From positions 1 through 50,400 of the forward strand of contig JACDZH010000003.1 in the NCBI GenBank assembly GCA_013426815.1: a stretch of 50,400 bases of DNA, in the 5' to 3' direction. A model generated the notes under the pieces. It searched no databases and was not told the DNA's origin. It was given only the letters and a program-made list of their open reading frames with translations. The translations under genes were made by a program, and so were the position numbers. Below are positions 27,202-34,442 of the stretch, in pieces. The DNA comes from Paludibacter sp. Its GTDB lineage: Bacteria > Bacteroidota > Bacteroidia > Bacteroidales > Paludibacteraceae. Each line of letters begins with the position of its first letter. Within the stretch, counting starts at the first letter, position 1.

Positions 27202-27300
27202 TTAAAAATAAACACTAATATGAGTAAAACCATTACCAAGAGTGTTATGCACTTTCATTGCACAGCCAATAATATCGTAAGTAAGTTTTTCCTTTTCCAT
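27202..27300 (-). pseudogene. truncated second copy of the GxxExxY gene
   Basis: From the ATG at 27298-27300 the minus strand encodes about 25 residues nearly identical to the start of the intact GxxExxY gene (KLTYDIIGCAMKVHNTLGNG), then runs into unrelated sequence and stops after 32 codons. The similarity at DNA level spans 27226-27367 against 26746-26887 and includes one intact right terminal repeat (27312-27352). The left part of the cassette is missing. Confidence 0.85.
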
Positions 27301-27449
27301 TACTTTTTCTTATTCTGAAAATTCATAAATTCAGTGAATTCTGATTCAGATATTTTCCGGCAAATTCACTTATTCCAACCTTAGTTTGCCCAATCTATTT
27401 GTTTTATGTCTGTTTCAGTGTAAAATATCCTAAAATTGCCATCTCTGCA

Positions 27450-27479
27450 TTGCAAAATGGAAATATTTAGGTAATTTTG
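27450..27479 (+). promoter_or_regulatory. promoter of the AAA ATPase gene
   Basis: TTG at 27450-27452 and TAATTTTG at 27472-27479 are 19 bases apart, a close match to the Bacteroidota promoter. The leader before the ATG at 27496 would be only about 10 nt. Confidence 0.6.
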
Positions 27480-27495
27480 CAGCAAAATAATTTGA

Positions 27496-28674
27496 ATGGA
27501 GGCGTTTTATAAAACTCATACCTATTTAGTCGAACATGTACAATCGCCGGTAAAGCGATTGTTGATGGACGAAATAGATTGGTCGCACCGCCTGATAGGG
27601 ATTAAAGGCAGTCGTGGTGTGGGGAAAACTACATTTTTGCTTCAATATGCCAAAGACCATTTTGGTTCTGACCGAAGATGTTTATATATCAATTTCAACT
27701 CATTTTATTTTACTAAACATACGCTTGTTGAATTTGCAGCAGAATTTTATGCTCAGGGTGGTAAAACTTTACTACTTGACCAAACATTCAAATATGAAAA
27801 CTGGTCGAAAGAATTGAGGGAGTGTTACGATCGTTTCCCTGAATTACATATTGTTTTCTCAGGATCTTCGGTAATGCGATTAATTGAAGATAATAATGAT
27901 ATTCAGGACATTGTAATCTCTTATAATTTACGGGGATTTTCTTTTCGGGAGTTTTTAAATTTACAAGCCGGAATAACTCTGCCATCATATAGTTTGGACG
28001 AAATTATTAAAAATCATGTTCAAATTGCTCAAAACATTTGTCAACAAGTTCATCCACTTGATTATTTTCAACCTTACTTACATCACGGATATTATCCATT
28101 CTTTTTAGAGGAACGTAATTTTTCTGAAAATTTGCTGAAAACCATGAATATGATGTTGGAAGTAGATATCTTATTGATTAAACAAATTGAGCTTAAATAT
28201 TTATCTAAAATACGAAAACTGCTTTATTTATTAATGTGTAGTAGTCCCGGTGCCCCAAATGTAAGCCAGTTAAGCAAAGAAATTGAAACATCGCGTGCAA
28301 CAATCATGAATTACATTAAATACCTGAAAGATGCCCGATTGCTGAATACATTATATACCGAAGGCGACGAATATCCCAAAAAACCAAATCAGGTTTATGT
28401 GCACAATACAAATTTGATGTATGCAGTGAATTTAGAAAATATCAATAAAGATGCTGAGCGTAAAACATTTTTTTACAATGCTTTACATGCATTACACAAA
28501 GTAAATATGTGTAAATATCAATTGGATTTTTGCATCGATCAACATTATCATTTCAGATGTGAAAATAAACCCGAAAATGGTAAACATTATTCAAAAGCAA
28601 TGTATGCTGTCGACGATATTGAAATTGGAAATAAAAATATTATACCTTTGTGGTTATTCGGGTTTTTATACTAA
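27496..28674 (+). CDS. AAA-family ATP-binding protein with DUF4143-like C-terminus
   Basis: Member of the large ATP-binding family (AAA_14 plus DUF4143) that occurs in many copies in Bacteroidota; cellular role unknown. Of 392 residues, 30-50 contain the P-loop GSRGVGKTTFLL, then ELHIVFSGSSVM (Walker B/sensor region), a winged-helix-like part around 250-300 (LSKEIETSRATIMNYIKYL), and a C-terminal domain ending IPLWLFGFLY. In relatives this last domain carries an EVGGK-type nuclease-like motif; here the aligned stretch reads FRCENK and so departs from it. The stop codon abuts an inverted-repeat element. It has its own promoter and no partner. Confidence 0.85.
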   Translation: MEAFYKTHTYLVEHVQSPVKRLLMDEIDWSHRLIGIKGSRGVGKTTFLLQYAKDHFGSDRRCLYINFNSFYFTKHTLVEFAAEFYAQGGKTLLLDQTFKYENWSKELRECYDRFPELHIVFSGSSVMRLIEDNNDIQDIVISYNLRGFSFREFLNLQAGITLPSYSLDEIIKNHVQIAQNICQQVHPLDYFQPYLHHGYYPFFLEERNFSENLLKTMNMMLEVDILLIKQIELKYLSKIRKLLYLLMCSSPGAPNVSQLSKEIETSRATIMNYIKYLKDARLLNTLYTEGDEYPKKPNQVYVHNTNLMYAVNLENINKDAERKTFFYNALHALHKVNMCKYQLDFCIDQHYHFRCENKPENGKHYSKAMYAVDDIEIGNKNIIPLWLFGFLY

Positions 28675-28826
28675 AGCCCCCTAAATTCCTTGAAAGGGGA
28701 CTTTGAAGAGGTATTTTTTATTTTAAAAAAAATGAAAAATTCCTTTGGGGAAAATAATGATTAAAATAAATATAAAAAATAAACAAAACTGGCTCTTAAA
28801 TCCCCTTTTGGGGGTTGGGGGGCTTA
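28672..28826. repeat. inverted-repeat element between the AAA ATPase gene and nifJ
   Basis: Left end 28672-28704 (TAAAGCCCCCTAAATTCC) and right end 28795-28826 (AAATCCCC then GGGGGTTGGGGGGCTTA) are imperfect inverted copies of about 30 nt bounding 155 bp of AT-rich DNA. The style (AAGCCCCCTAAATCCCC) is one I know as a widespread short Bacteroidota repeat. It fills the gap up to 13 nt before the nifJ ATG and starts within the ATPase stop codon. Confidence 0.75.
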
Positions 28827-28839
28827 AATTACTAACAAA

Positions 28840-31800
28840 ATGGCAAAATCTAAAAAATTTTTAACCTGTGATGGTAATCAGGCTGCAGCACATATTGCGT
28901 ATATGTTCAGCGAAGTAGCTGCGATTTATCCTATCACACCTTCGTCTACAATGGCAGAATATGTAGATGAATGGTCTGCCGCAGGTCGTAAAAACATTTT
29001 CGGCGAAAAAGTACAGGTGCAGGAAATGCAATCGGAAGCGGGTGCAGCTGCTGCTATGCATGGTTCACTTCAAGCCGGAGCATTGACTACTACTTTCACT
29101 GCTTCTCAGGGTTTGTTACTTATGGTACCAAATATGTATAAAGTAGCCGGCGAATTACTTCCCGGTGTTTATCATGTTTCGGCACGTGCTTTGGCTTCAC
29201 ACGCACTTTCTATATTCGGAGATCACCAGGATGTTATGGCAGTTCGACAAGTAGGTTGTGCAATGTTTGCAACAGGTTCAGTTCAGGAAGTTATGGACAT
29301 GGCTGCTATTGCTCACTTGGCATCAATAAAAACACGTGTTCCTTTTGTACACTTCTTTGATGGTTTCAGAACTTCACACGAAATTCAAAAAATTGAACAA
29401 CTCGATCAGGAAGATTTATTGCCATTACTTGACCAGGAAGCCCTGAAAGGTTTCCGTCAACGCGCATTGAGTCCTGAACATCCTGTAGCACGTGGTACTG
29501 CTCAAAACCCGGATATTTATTTTCAGGCTCGCGAAGCTTGCAATCCATTTTATGATGCAATTCCTGATGTGGTGGAAGATTATTTAGATAAACTGGCTGT
29601 TATTACCGGACGTAAATATGGTTTGTTCAATTATTACGGTGCACCTGATGCTGATCGTGTGGTAATTGCCATGGGTTCTTCTACCGAAGCAATCCGCGAA
29701 GGTATTGACCACTTAAATGCAAAAGGTGGAAAAGTTGGTTTGATATCTGTTCACTTATATCGTCCTTTCTCTGCAAAACATTTTTTATCTGTTCTTCCAA
29801 AATCGGCAAAACGTATTTGTGTGCTTGATCGTACAAAAGAACCGGGTGCCGGTGGTGAACCATTGTATTTGGATGTAAAAGATGTGCTTTATGGTACTCC
29901 AGAACAACCTATTGTTGTGGGTGGACGTTATGGTTTGTCATCGAAAGACTTTACTCCTGCTCAGGTTATCGCTGTTTACGAAAATCTAGCATTACCTGAA
30001 CCTCGCAATCACTTTACAGTAGGTATTGTTGATGATGTTACTTTCACATCACTTCCATTGAAACCTGAAATTTCGTTGGGTGGTGCCGGAACTATCGAAG
30101 CAAAATTCTATGGTTTAGGTGCCGATGGTACTGTAGGTGCTAATAAAAACTCTATTAAAATTATTGGCGATAACACAAATAAATATTGTCAGGCTTATTT
30201 TGCTTATGATTCAAAAAAATCGGGTGGTTTCACTTGCTCACATTTACGGTTTGGTGAAACTCCAATTCGTTCTACATATTTGGTAACAACTCCCGATTTT
30301 GTGGCTTGTCACGTTCAGGCTTACTTAAAATTGTACGATGTAACCAAAGGTTTGAAGAAAAATGGTACTTTTCTATTGAATACCATTTGGAACTCTGAAG
30401 AAGTGAAAAAGAATCTTCCTGTTAATGTAAAAAAATATTTAGCTGTTAATAATATTAATCTGTATATTATTGATGCTACGAATATTGCAGAGCAAATTGG
30501 ACTTGGAAATCGAACCAATACCATACTACAATCAGCATTCTTTAAAATAGCCAATGTAATTCCTTACGAATTGGCTGTTGAAAAAATGAAATATGCTATC
30601 AACAAATCCTATGGCAACAAAGGTGAAAGCATAGTTAATAAGAATTACGCTGCTGTCGATCGTGGTGGTGAATATACAAAAGTGGAAATTCCTGCCGAAT
30701 GGGCTTCTTTGGTTGATGGAACTGAAGTAAGTAATGAAATAATTCCTGCATTTATTAAAAATGTTGTGAATACAATCAACGCACAAGCCGGTGACGATCT
30801 TCCTGTTTCTGCTTTCAGCGGTCGTGAAGACGGAACCTGGGATCAGGGAACTTCAAAATTCGAAAAACGTGGCGTGGCTTCATCTGTACCGGTTTGGAAT
30901 TCTTCAAACTGTATTCAATGTAACCAATGTGCTTATGTTTGTCCTCACGCTGCTATTCGTCCATTCGTTTTAGATGAAAATGAACAAGCAAAAGCTCCAT
31001 TTACCGATATGCTTAAAGCCAACGGAAAATCATTTGCCGGTATGACTTTCCGTATTCAGGTGGATGTACTTGACTGTATGGGATGTAACAACTGCGTGGA
31101 TGTTTGTCCTGGTAATAAAGGTGAAAAAGCCTTGGAATTAGTTTATATCGAATCACAATATCCAAATCAAGTTAATTGGGATTATTGTATTGATAATGTT
31201 AAATCAAAACAACATTTGGTGGATGTGAAAGCTAACGTGAAAAATTCTCAATTGGCAACGCCATTATTTGAGTTCTCCGGTGCTTGTGCCGGTTGTGGCG
31301 AAACTCCTTATGTAAAACTGGTTACTCAACTTTTTGGAGATCGTCAAATGGTAGCAAATGCTACAGGTTGTAGTTCAATTTATTCTAACTCTGCTCCTTC
31401 AACTCCTTACACCACCAACGATGAAGGTCATGGACCGGCTTGGGCTAATTCATTATTCGAAGATAATGCTGAATTTGGTTTAGGAATGGTGTTTGCAAAC
31501 GACAATATGAAAGAACGTTTGGTTCGTATTATGACCGAAGCGCAAACCAGCGACTGTTGTTCGGACGAATTGAAAGCATTGTTTGTAGAATGGATTGAAA
31601 ATCGTGATGATGCAGCTAAAACAATAGAATTGGAAGCTAAAATTACTCCATTGGTAAAATCCTGCGATTGCAAATATTGTAACGAAATTGCTGAATTGAG
31701 TCAATATCTTATCAAAAAATCGCAATGGATTATTGGTGGTGATGGTTGGGCTTATGATATTGGCTTTGGTGGCTTGGATCACGTAATTGCCTCCGGAAAA

Positions 31801-32373
31801 GATGTAAATATACTTGTTTTGGATACCGAAATCTACTCTAACACAGGTGGTCAGGCTTCAAAATCAACTCCTGTTGGAGCTGTTGCAAAATTTGCAGCCT
31901 CAGGTAAACGCGTTCGCAAAAAAGATTTAGGTATGATTGCTGCTACGTATGGCTATGTTTACGTTGCTCAAATTGCAATGGGAGCTAATCAAGCACAAAC
32001 TCTCAAAGCTATTCGCGAAGCAGAAGCATTTAATGGTCCATCTGTAATAATAGCTTATTCGCCTTGTATTAGCCATGGTTTACTTGCCGGAATGGGAAAA
32101 GCCCAGGACGAACAAGCCCGTGCGGTAGAATGTGGATATTGGCAATTGTATCGTTTCAATCCCGACTTAGAAGCCGAAGGTAAGAATCCAATGATATTAG
32201 ATTCGAAAGAACCACAATGGGATAAATTCCAGGATTTCTTAAAAGGTGAAGTTCGCTATACATCTTTATTGAAACAATTCCCTGCAGAAGCAACTGAATT
32301 ATTCACTGCTGCTCAGGCAAATGCAAAATGGCGTTACGAAGGTTATAAACGTATGGCTGAAAGACAATTCTAA
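28840..32373 (+). CDS. nifJ: pyruvate:ferredoxin (flavodoxin) oxidoreductase, single-chain
   Basis: Oxidatively decarboxylates pyruvate to acetyl-CoA and CO2, reducing ferredoxin or flavodoxin; the central entry into anaerobic energy metabolism. The 1177 residues have the fused homodimeric architecture: N-terminal pyrimidine-binding domain (AYMFSEVAAIYPITPSSTMAE), transketolase-C-like and gamma domains, a two-cluster ferredoxin segment around 690-770 (CIQCNQCAYVCPHA and CMGCNNCVDVCPG), and a C-terminal TPP-binding domain with CAGCGETPY, GGDGWAYDIGFGGLDH and SNTGGQASKSTP. It is monocistronic with a terminator 33 nt past the stop. Confidence 0.98.
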   Translation: MAKSKKFLTCDGNQAAAHIAYMFSEVAAIYPITPSSTMAEYVDEWSAAGRKNIFGEKVQVQEMQSEAGAAAAMHGSLQAGALTTTFTASQGLLLMVPNMYKVAGELLPGVYHVSARALASHALSIFGDHQDVMAVRQVGCAMFATGSVQEVMDMAAIAHLASIKTRVPFVHFFDGFRTSHEIQKIEQLDQEDLLPLLDQEALKGFRQRALSPEHPVARGTAQNPDIYFQAREACNPFYDAIPDVVEDYLDKLAVITGRKYGLFNYYGAPDADRVVIAMGSSTEAIREGIDHLNAKGGKVGLISVHLYRPFSAKHFLSVLPKSAKRICVLDRTKEPGAGGEPLYLDVKDVLYGTPEQPIVVGGRYGLSSKDFTPAQVIAVYENLALPEPRNHFTVGIVDDVTFTSLPLKPEISLGGAGTIEAKFYGLGADGTVGANKNSIKIIGDNTNKYCQAYFAYDSKKSGGFTCSHLRFGETPIRSTYLVTTPDFVACHVQAYLKLYDVTKGLKKNGTFLLNTIWNSEEVKKNLPVNVKKYLAVNNINLYIIDATNIAEQIGLGNRTNTILQSAFFKIANVIPYELAVEKMKYAINKSYGNKGESIVNKNYAAVDRGGEYTKVEIPAEWASLVDGTEVSNEIIPAFIKNVVNTINAQAGDDLPVSAFSGREDGTWDQGTSKFEKRGVASSVPVWNSSNCIQCNQCAYVCPHAAIRPFVLDENEQAKAPFTDMLKANGKSFAGMTFRIQVDVLDCMGCNNCVDVCPGNKGEKALELVYIESQYPNQVNWDYCIDNVKSKQHLVDVKANVKNSQLATPLFEFSGACAGCGETPYVKLVTQLFGDRQMVANATGCSSIYSNSAPSTPYTTNDEGHGPAWANSLFEDNAEFGLGMVFANDNMKERLVRIMTEAQTSDCCSDELKALFVEWIENRDDAAKTIELEAKITPLVKSCDCKYCNEIAELSQYLIKKSQWIIGGDGWAYDIGFGGLDHVIASGKDVNILVLDTEIYSNTGGQASKSTPVGAVAKFAASGKRVRKKDLGMIAATYGYVYVAQIAMGANQAQTLKAIREAEAFNGPSVIIAYSPCISHGLLAGMGKAQDEQARAVECGYWQLYRFNPDLEAEGKNPMILDSKEPQWDKFQDFLKGEVRYTSLLKQFPAEATELFTAAQANAKWRYEGYKRMAERQF

Positions 32374-32403
32374 TTTTTATTGTCTGCTAATAAATAAAGA
32401 AAA

Positions 32404-32435
32404 TTGACCGTTCATTATTGGACGGTCTTTTTTTA
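32404..32435 (+). terminator. intrinsic terminator of nifJ
   Basis: GACCGT (32406-32411) pairs with ACGGTC (32422-32427) around a 10-nt loop, followed by eight Ts. Confidence 0.85.
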
Positions 32436-32449
32436 TAGTTATAAACCAA

Positions 32450-32483
32450 AAAAGCCGCTTCCAAATACTGGAAACGGCATTTC
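32450..32483 (-). terminator. intrinsic terminator of the SRP RNA/tRNA-Thr transcript
   Basis: GCCGCTTCC (32454-32462) pairs with GGAAACGGC (32470-32478) with one G-U pair; the minus strand then has a T-run. It lies just past the tRNA on the minus strand. Confidence 0.8.
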
Positions 32484-32488
32484 TTGTG

Positions 32489-32562
32489 AGCCTCTTGTCG
32501 GATTCGAACCAACGACCCCGAGATTACAAATCACGTGCTCTGGCCAACTGAGCTAAAGAGGC
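32489..32562 (-). tRNA. tRNA-Thr (anticodon UGU)
   Basis: The minus strand folds as a full cloverleaf: acceptor GCCTCTT/AAGAGGC, D stem GCTC/GAGC, anticodon loop TTTGTAA giving UGU (threonine, ACA codons), T arm GTTGG TTCGAAT CCGAC. The anticodon stem CGTGA/TCTCG has one central U-U mismatch, otherwise all stems pair. The discriminator is U and no CCA is encoded. Its 5' end lies 2-3 nt after the SRP RNA. Confidence 0.95.
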
Positions 32563-32564
32563 AA

Positions 32565-32665
32565 GTGGGTAAGCAACCTACATCGCACCGCTACAACCAT
32601 TTACCCTTGCTGCGATCAAGCCCTGGGGGAATTCAACGGGAGCTGGTCGTGTAGGACTTACCCGG
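32565..32665 (-). ncRNA. ffs: signal recognition particle RNA (4.5S, small bacterial type)
   Basis: About 100 nt on the minus strand form one long hairpin: GGGTAAGTCCTACA near the 5' end pairs with TGTAGGTTGCTTACCC near the 3' end. The apical part contains CCCAGGGCTTGATCGCAGCA AGGGTAA, which matches the SRP helix 8 (CAGG...AGCAGC) with the loop variant I recall from Bacteroidota. It would bind Ffh for cotranslational membrane targeting. A strong promoter precedes it and tRNA-Thr follows immediately. Confidence 0.88.
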
Positions 32666-32668
32666 CGA

Positions 32669-32698
32669 CAAAAGTAGTATTTTTTGGTCAACTGTCAA
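32669..32698 (-). promoter_or_regulatory. promoter of ffs-tRNA-Thr
   Basis: On the minus strand TTG (plus CAA 32696-32698) and TACTTTTG (plus 32669-32676) are 19 bases apart. The predicted start, about 32664, coincides with the 5' end of the SRP RNA hairpin. Confidence 0.75.
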
Positions 32699-32780
32699 AA
32701 CTTTTCAAAGATATATTTTTTTTAAACACCCTACAGCACTCATTTTCAGAAAACTATTCTTAAATAATATCTAATAATAA

Positions 32781-32811
32781 AAAAAAACCGAGTCAATATT
32801 GACTCGGTTTT
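32781..32811 (-). terminator. intrinsic terminator downstream of the DUF4465 gene
   Basis: A perfect 13-bp stem AAAACCGAGTCAA/TTGACTCGGTTTT (32784-32796 and 32799-32811) with a T-run on the minus strand. It lies about 130 nt past the stop codon; nothing coding is seen between. Confidence 0.85.
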
Positions 32812-32943
32812 AAGCATGAATTGCAAATATTATGGCAGATAAAAGCAATGATTCATACCGAATATTAACCCATAGCTCCTAAAGGGGAACCAAGTTAATT
32901 CTATCAATTTCTTTTCCACAGAAATAATCAGTGTTATTAATAT

Positions 32944-33909
32944 TTATTGAAAAAGTATTTTATGGAATGCCATCATGTTATTTGAACATACTTTAATTAT
33001 ATAAACTCCATATAATTTGTTTGGTAAATCCAATTTGACAATTTTTGTTTCATTTACAGATTCTGTATATACAACTCTACCTGATAAATCCAATATATCA
33101 ATTTTATTTATATTATTTTTACCTGAAATAGTCAAACCACCAAACGATGGATTTGGATACACATCAAATTCAATATTGGAATTTATACTGTTTATTTTAG
33201 GTGTCAAAATGTATGTAAAACCTTTAATTTTTACATTATCTAAACAAAAGTAGTCAGGTGTGTTCATTCCCCAAGCCCCATTATCACTAGATGCGCGTTC
33301 AAATGTAATATATGACACATTTATAAATGAACTCAAATCAACCCACTGCCAGTCTTTTAAAATATAATTTTTAGTTGGATCAGAGAATCTTAAATCTGCT
33401 AAAAAAAAATCGATTATACCAACTTGCGTGTGATTTTTGTTAAAGCCTTTAATAATCAATTTAAACCAATCATTTGAGCTAAATTTTTTAGAAAATCCAC
33501 TACCATTTAACATATCAAGATAAGAATAAGTCGAATTTGTTACATAAAGTCCATCCATATTTGCTGGATTATTTAGGAAAATTGTATCAGAACCATAACC
33601 AACAACATAATTTTTTGAATTCAACGCACCATTTCCAGTAATAGCACTATACTGATTAACATATCCTACTGTCTTATTATCTGTTATATTCGAATAACTG
33701 AACCCACTCCAGGATGCCCAACTAGCTGTATATTTGTTAATTAATTTTATTGGACCAGAAGTAAAGCTTCCACTTCCATTACTTCCATTCCAAAAACTTT
33801 CAGGACTTAAAGCTAAATCTTCAAAATCAGCAACTAATTGAGCTTTTGAAGGCTGAACAAATACAAAAACACAGACAATTAACGACGCAAATAAGTAATT
33901 TTTTTTCAT
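32944..33909 (-). CDS. DUF4465 domain protein with type IX secretion sorting domain, cobalamin-riboswitch controlled
   Basis: Secreted, probably cell-surface protein of 321 residues. A signal peptide (1-23, ending PSKA before Q) is followed by a DUF4465-like beta-sandwich domain (about 24-235, with ADFEDLALSPESFWNGS, WSGFSYSNITD and WGMNTPDYFCLDNVKI) and a type IX sorting domain (about 245-321, with FDVYPNPSFGGLTI and GVYIIKV). A cobalamin riboswitch lies in its leader. DUF4465 proteins recur in Bacteroidota B12-uptake loci, so a surface corrinoid-binding role is the best inference. No BtuB, BtuG or BtuFCD gene is near; it stands alone. Confidence 0.85.
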   Translation of the reverse strand: MKKNYLFASLIVCVFVFVQPSKAQLVADFEDLALSPESFWNGSNGSGSFTSGPIKLINKYTASWASWSGFSYSNITDNKTVGYVNQYSAITGNGALNSKNYVVGYGSDTIFLNNPANMDGLYVTNSTYSYLDMLNGSGFSKKFSSNDWFKLIIKGFNKNHTQVGIIDFFLADLRFSDPTKNYILKDWQWVDLSSFINVSYITFERASSDNGAWGMNTPDYFCLDNVKIKGFTYILTPKINSINSNIEFDVYPNPSFGGLTISGKNNINKIDILDLSGRVVYTESVNETKIVKLDLPNKLYGVYIIKVCSNNMMAFHKILFQ

Positions 33910-34098
33910 TTTTGTTTTTTTTATGTTATTGATAATTAATAATTTGACATTGAATTTTATTCAAAGGAATAGATGCAATGATGCTTTGGGAATAATCAAA
34001 TAACATTAATAAAAAATAACGAAGAATATGTACGCACGGATGTGTCCAAACCCTTTTTGCTATTATTCCCGAAAGCAAAAAATAAAAAATTTGAAAAT

Positions 34099-34345
34099 GG
34101 CAGGTCTTCTGACTTACTCCCGTAATTGAACGCCTTCCCGATTGGGTTGAATAGTTATTCGTTAATTAGTCATTAGTTTTTTCAAACTATCAACTATCAA
34201 CTGTCAACTGTCAACTGTTTTAACCAGTGGCAAAAGTGTTGTTCAATACGTTGAAATGGAGCTTACAGCAGCGGGTACTGTTCCGGAATTTGACCGGATT
34301 CCCTCTTATCAAAACCATAGAAAAAGGTTTCGATACCAAAATCGG
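34099..34345 (-). promoter_or_regulatory. cobalamin (adenosylcobalamin-class) riboswitch
   Basis: The minus strand shows conserved B12 aptamer segments in order: GAGGGAATCCGG, AATTCCGGAACAGTACCCGC, TGCTGTAAGCT, CCACTGGTT, GGGAAGGCG and the terminal B12 box GTCAGAAGACCTGCC (plus 34099-34113). A promoter lies immediately upstream and the DUF4465 gene follows after a 190-nt leader. A tandem heptamer array is inserted in the variable arm between CCACTGG and GGGAAGG. Binding of cobalamin would be expected to shut off the gene, as in the family. Confidence 0.93.
34185..34219. repeat. five tandem heptamers inside the riboswitch
   Basis: Five 7-mers in a row on the plus strand: AACTATC twice, AACTGTC twice and AACTGTT. 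They lie in the peripheral arm of the cobalamin aptamer, between its conserved blocks. Confidence 0.9.
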
Positions 34346-34348
34346 GTA

Positions 34349-34377
34349 CAAAGGTAAACAAAAAAATATATAATCAA
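34349..34377 (-). promoter_or_regulatory. promoter of the riboswitch-DUF4465 transcript
   Basis: On the minus strand TTG (plus CAA 34375-34377) and TACCTTTG (plus 34349-34356) are 18 bases apart. The start near 34342 places the aptamer right at the 5' end of the RNA. Confidence 0.65.
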
Positions 34378-34422
34378 AAATTTTACTGAACTATTTTTAT
34401 CAACAATATGGAGAATTAAGTG

Positions 34423-34430
34423 TAATTTTG
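34423..34430 (+). promoter_or_regulatory. -7 element of the THUMP-like methyltransferase gene
   Basis: TAATTTTG, 12 nt before the ATG at 34443, implying a leader of only a few nt. No spaced TTG was found. Confidence 0.4.
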
Positions 34431-34442
34431 CAGCACAAATTT

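Noticed and set aside
27202-27300. Independent small gene of 32 codons
   Set aside because: It is the beginning of the GxxExxY gene duplicated and cut off; no sign that the short product is functional.
34185-34219. CRISPR-like tandem repeat
   Set aside because: Seven-nt units without spacers, located within a riboswitch; not a CRISPR array.
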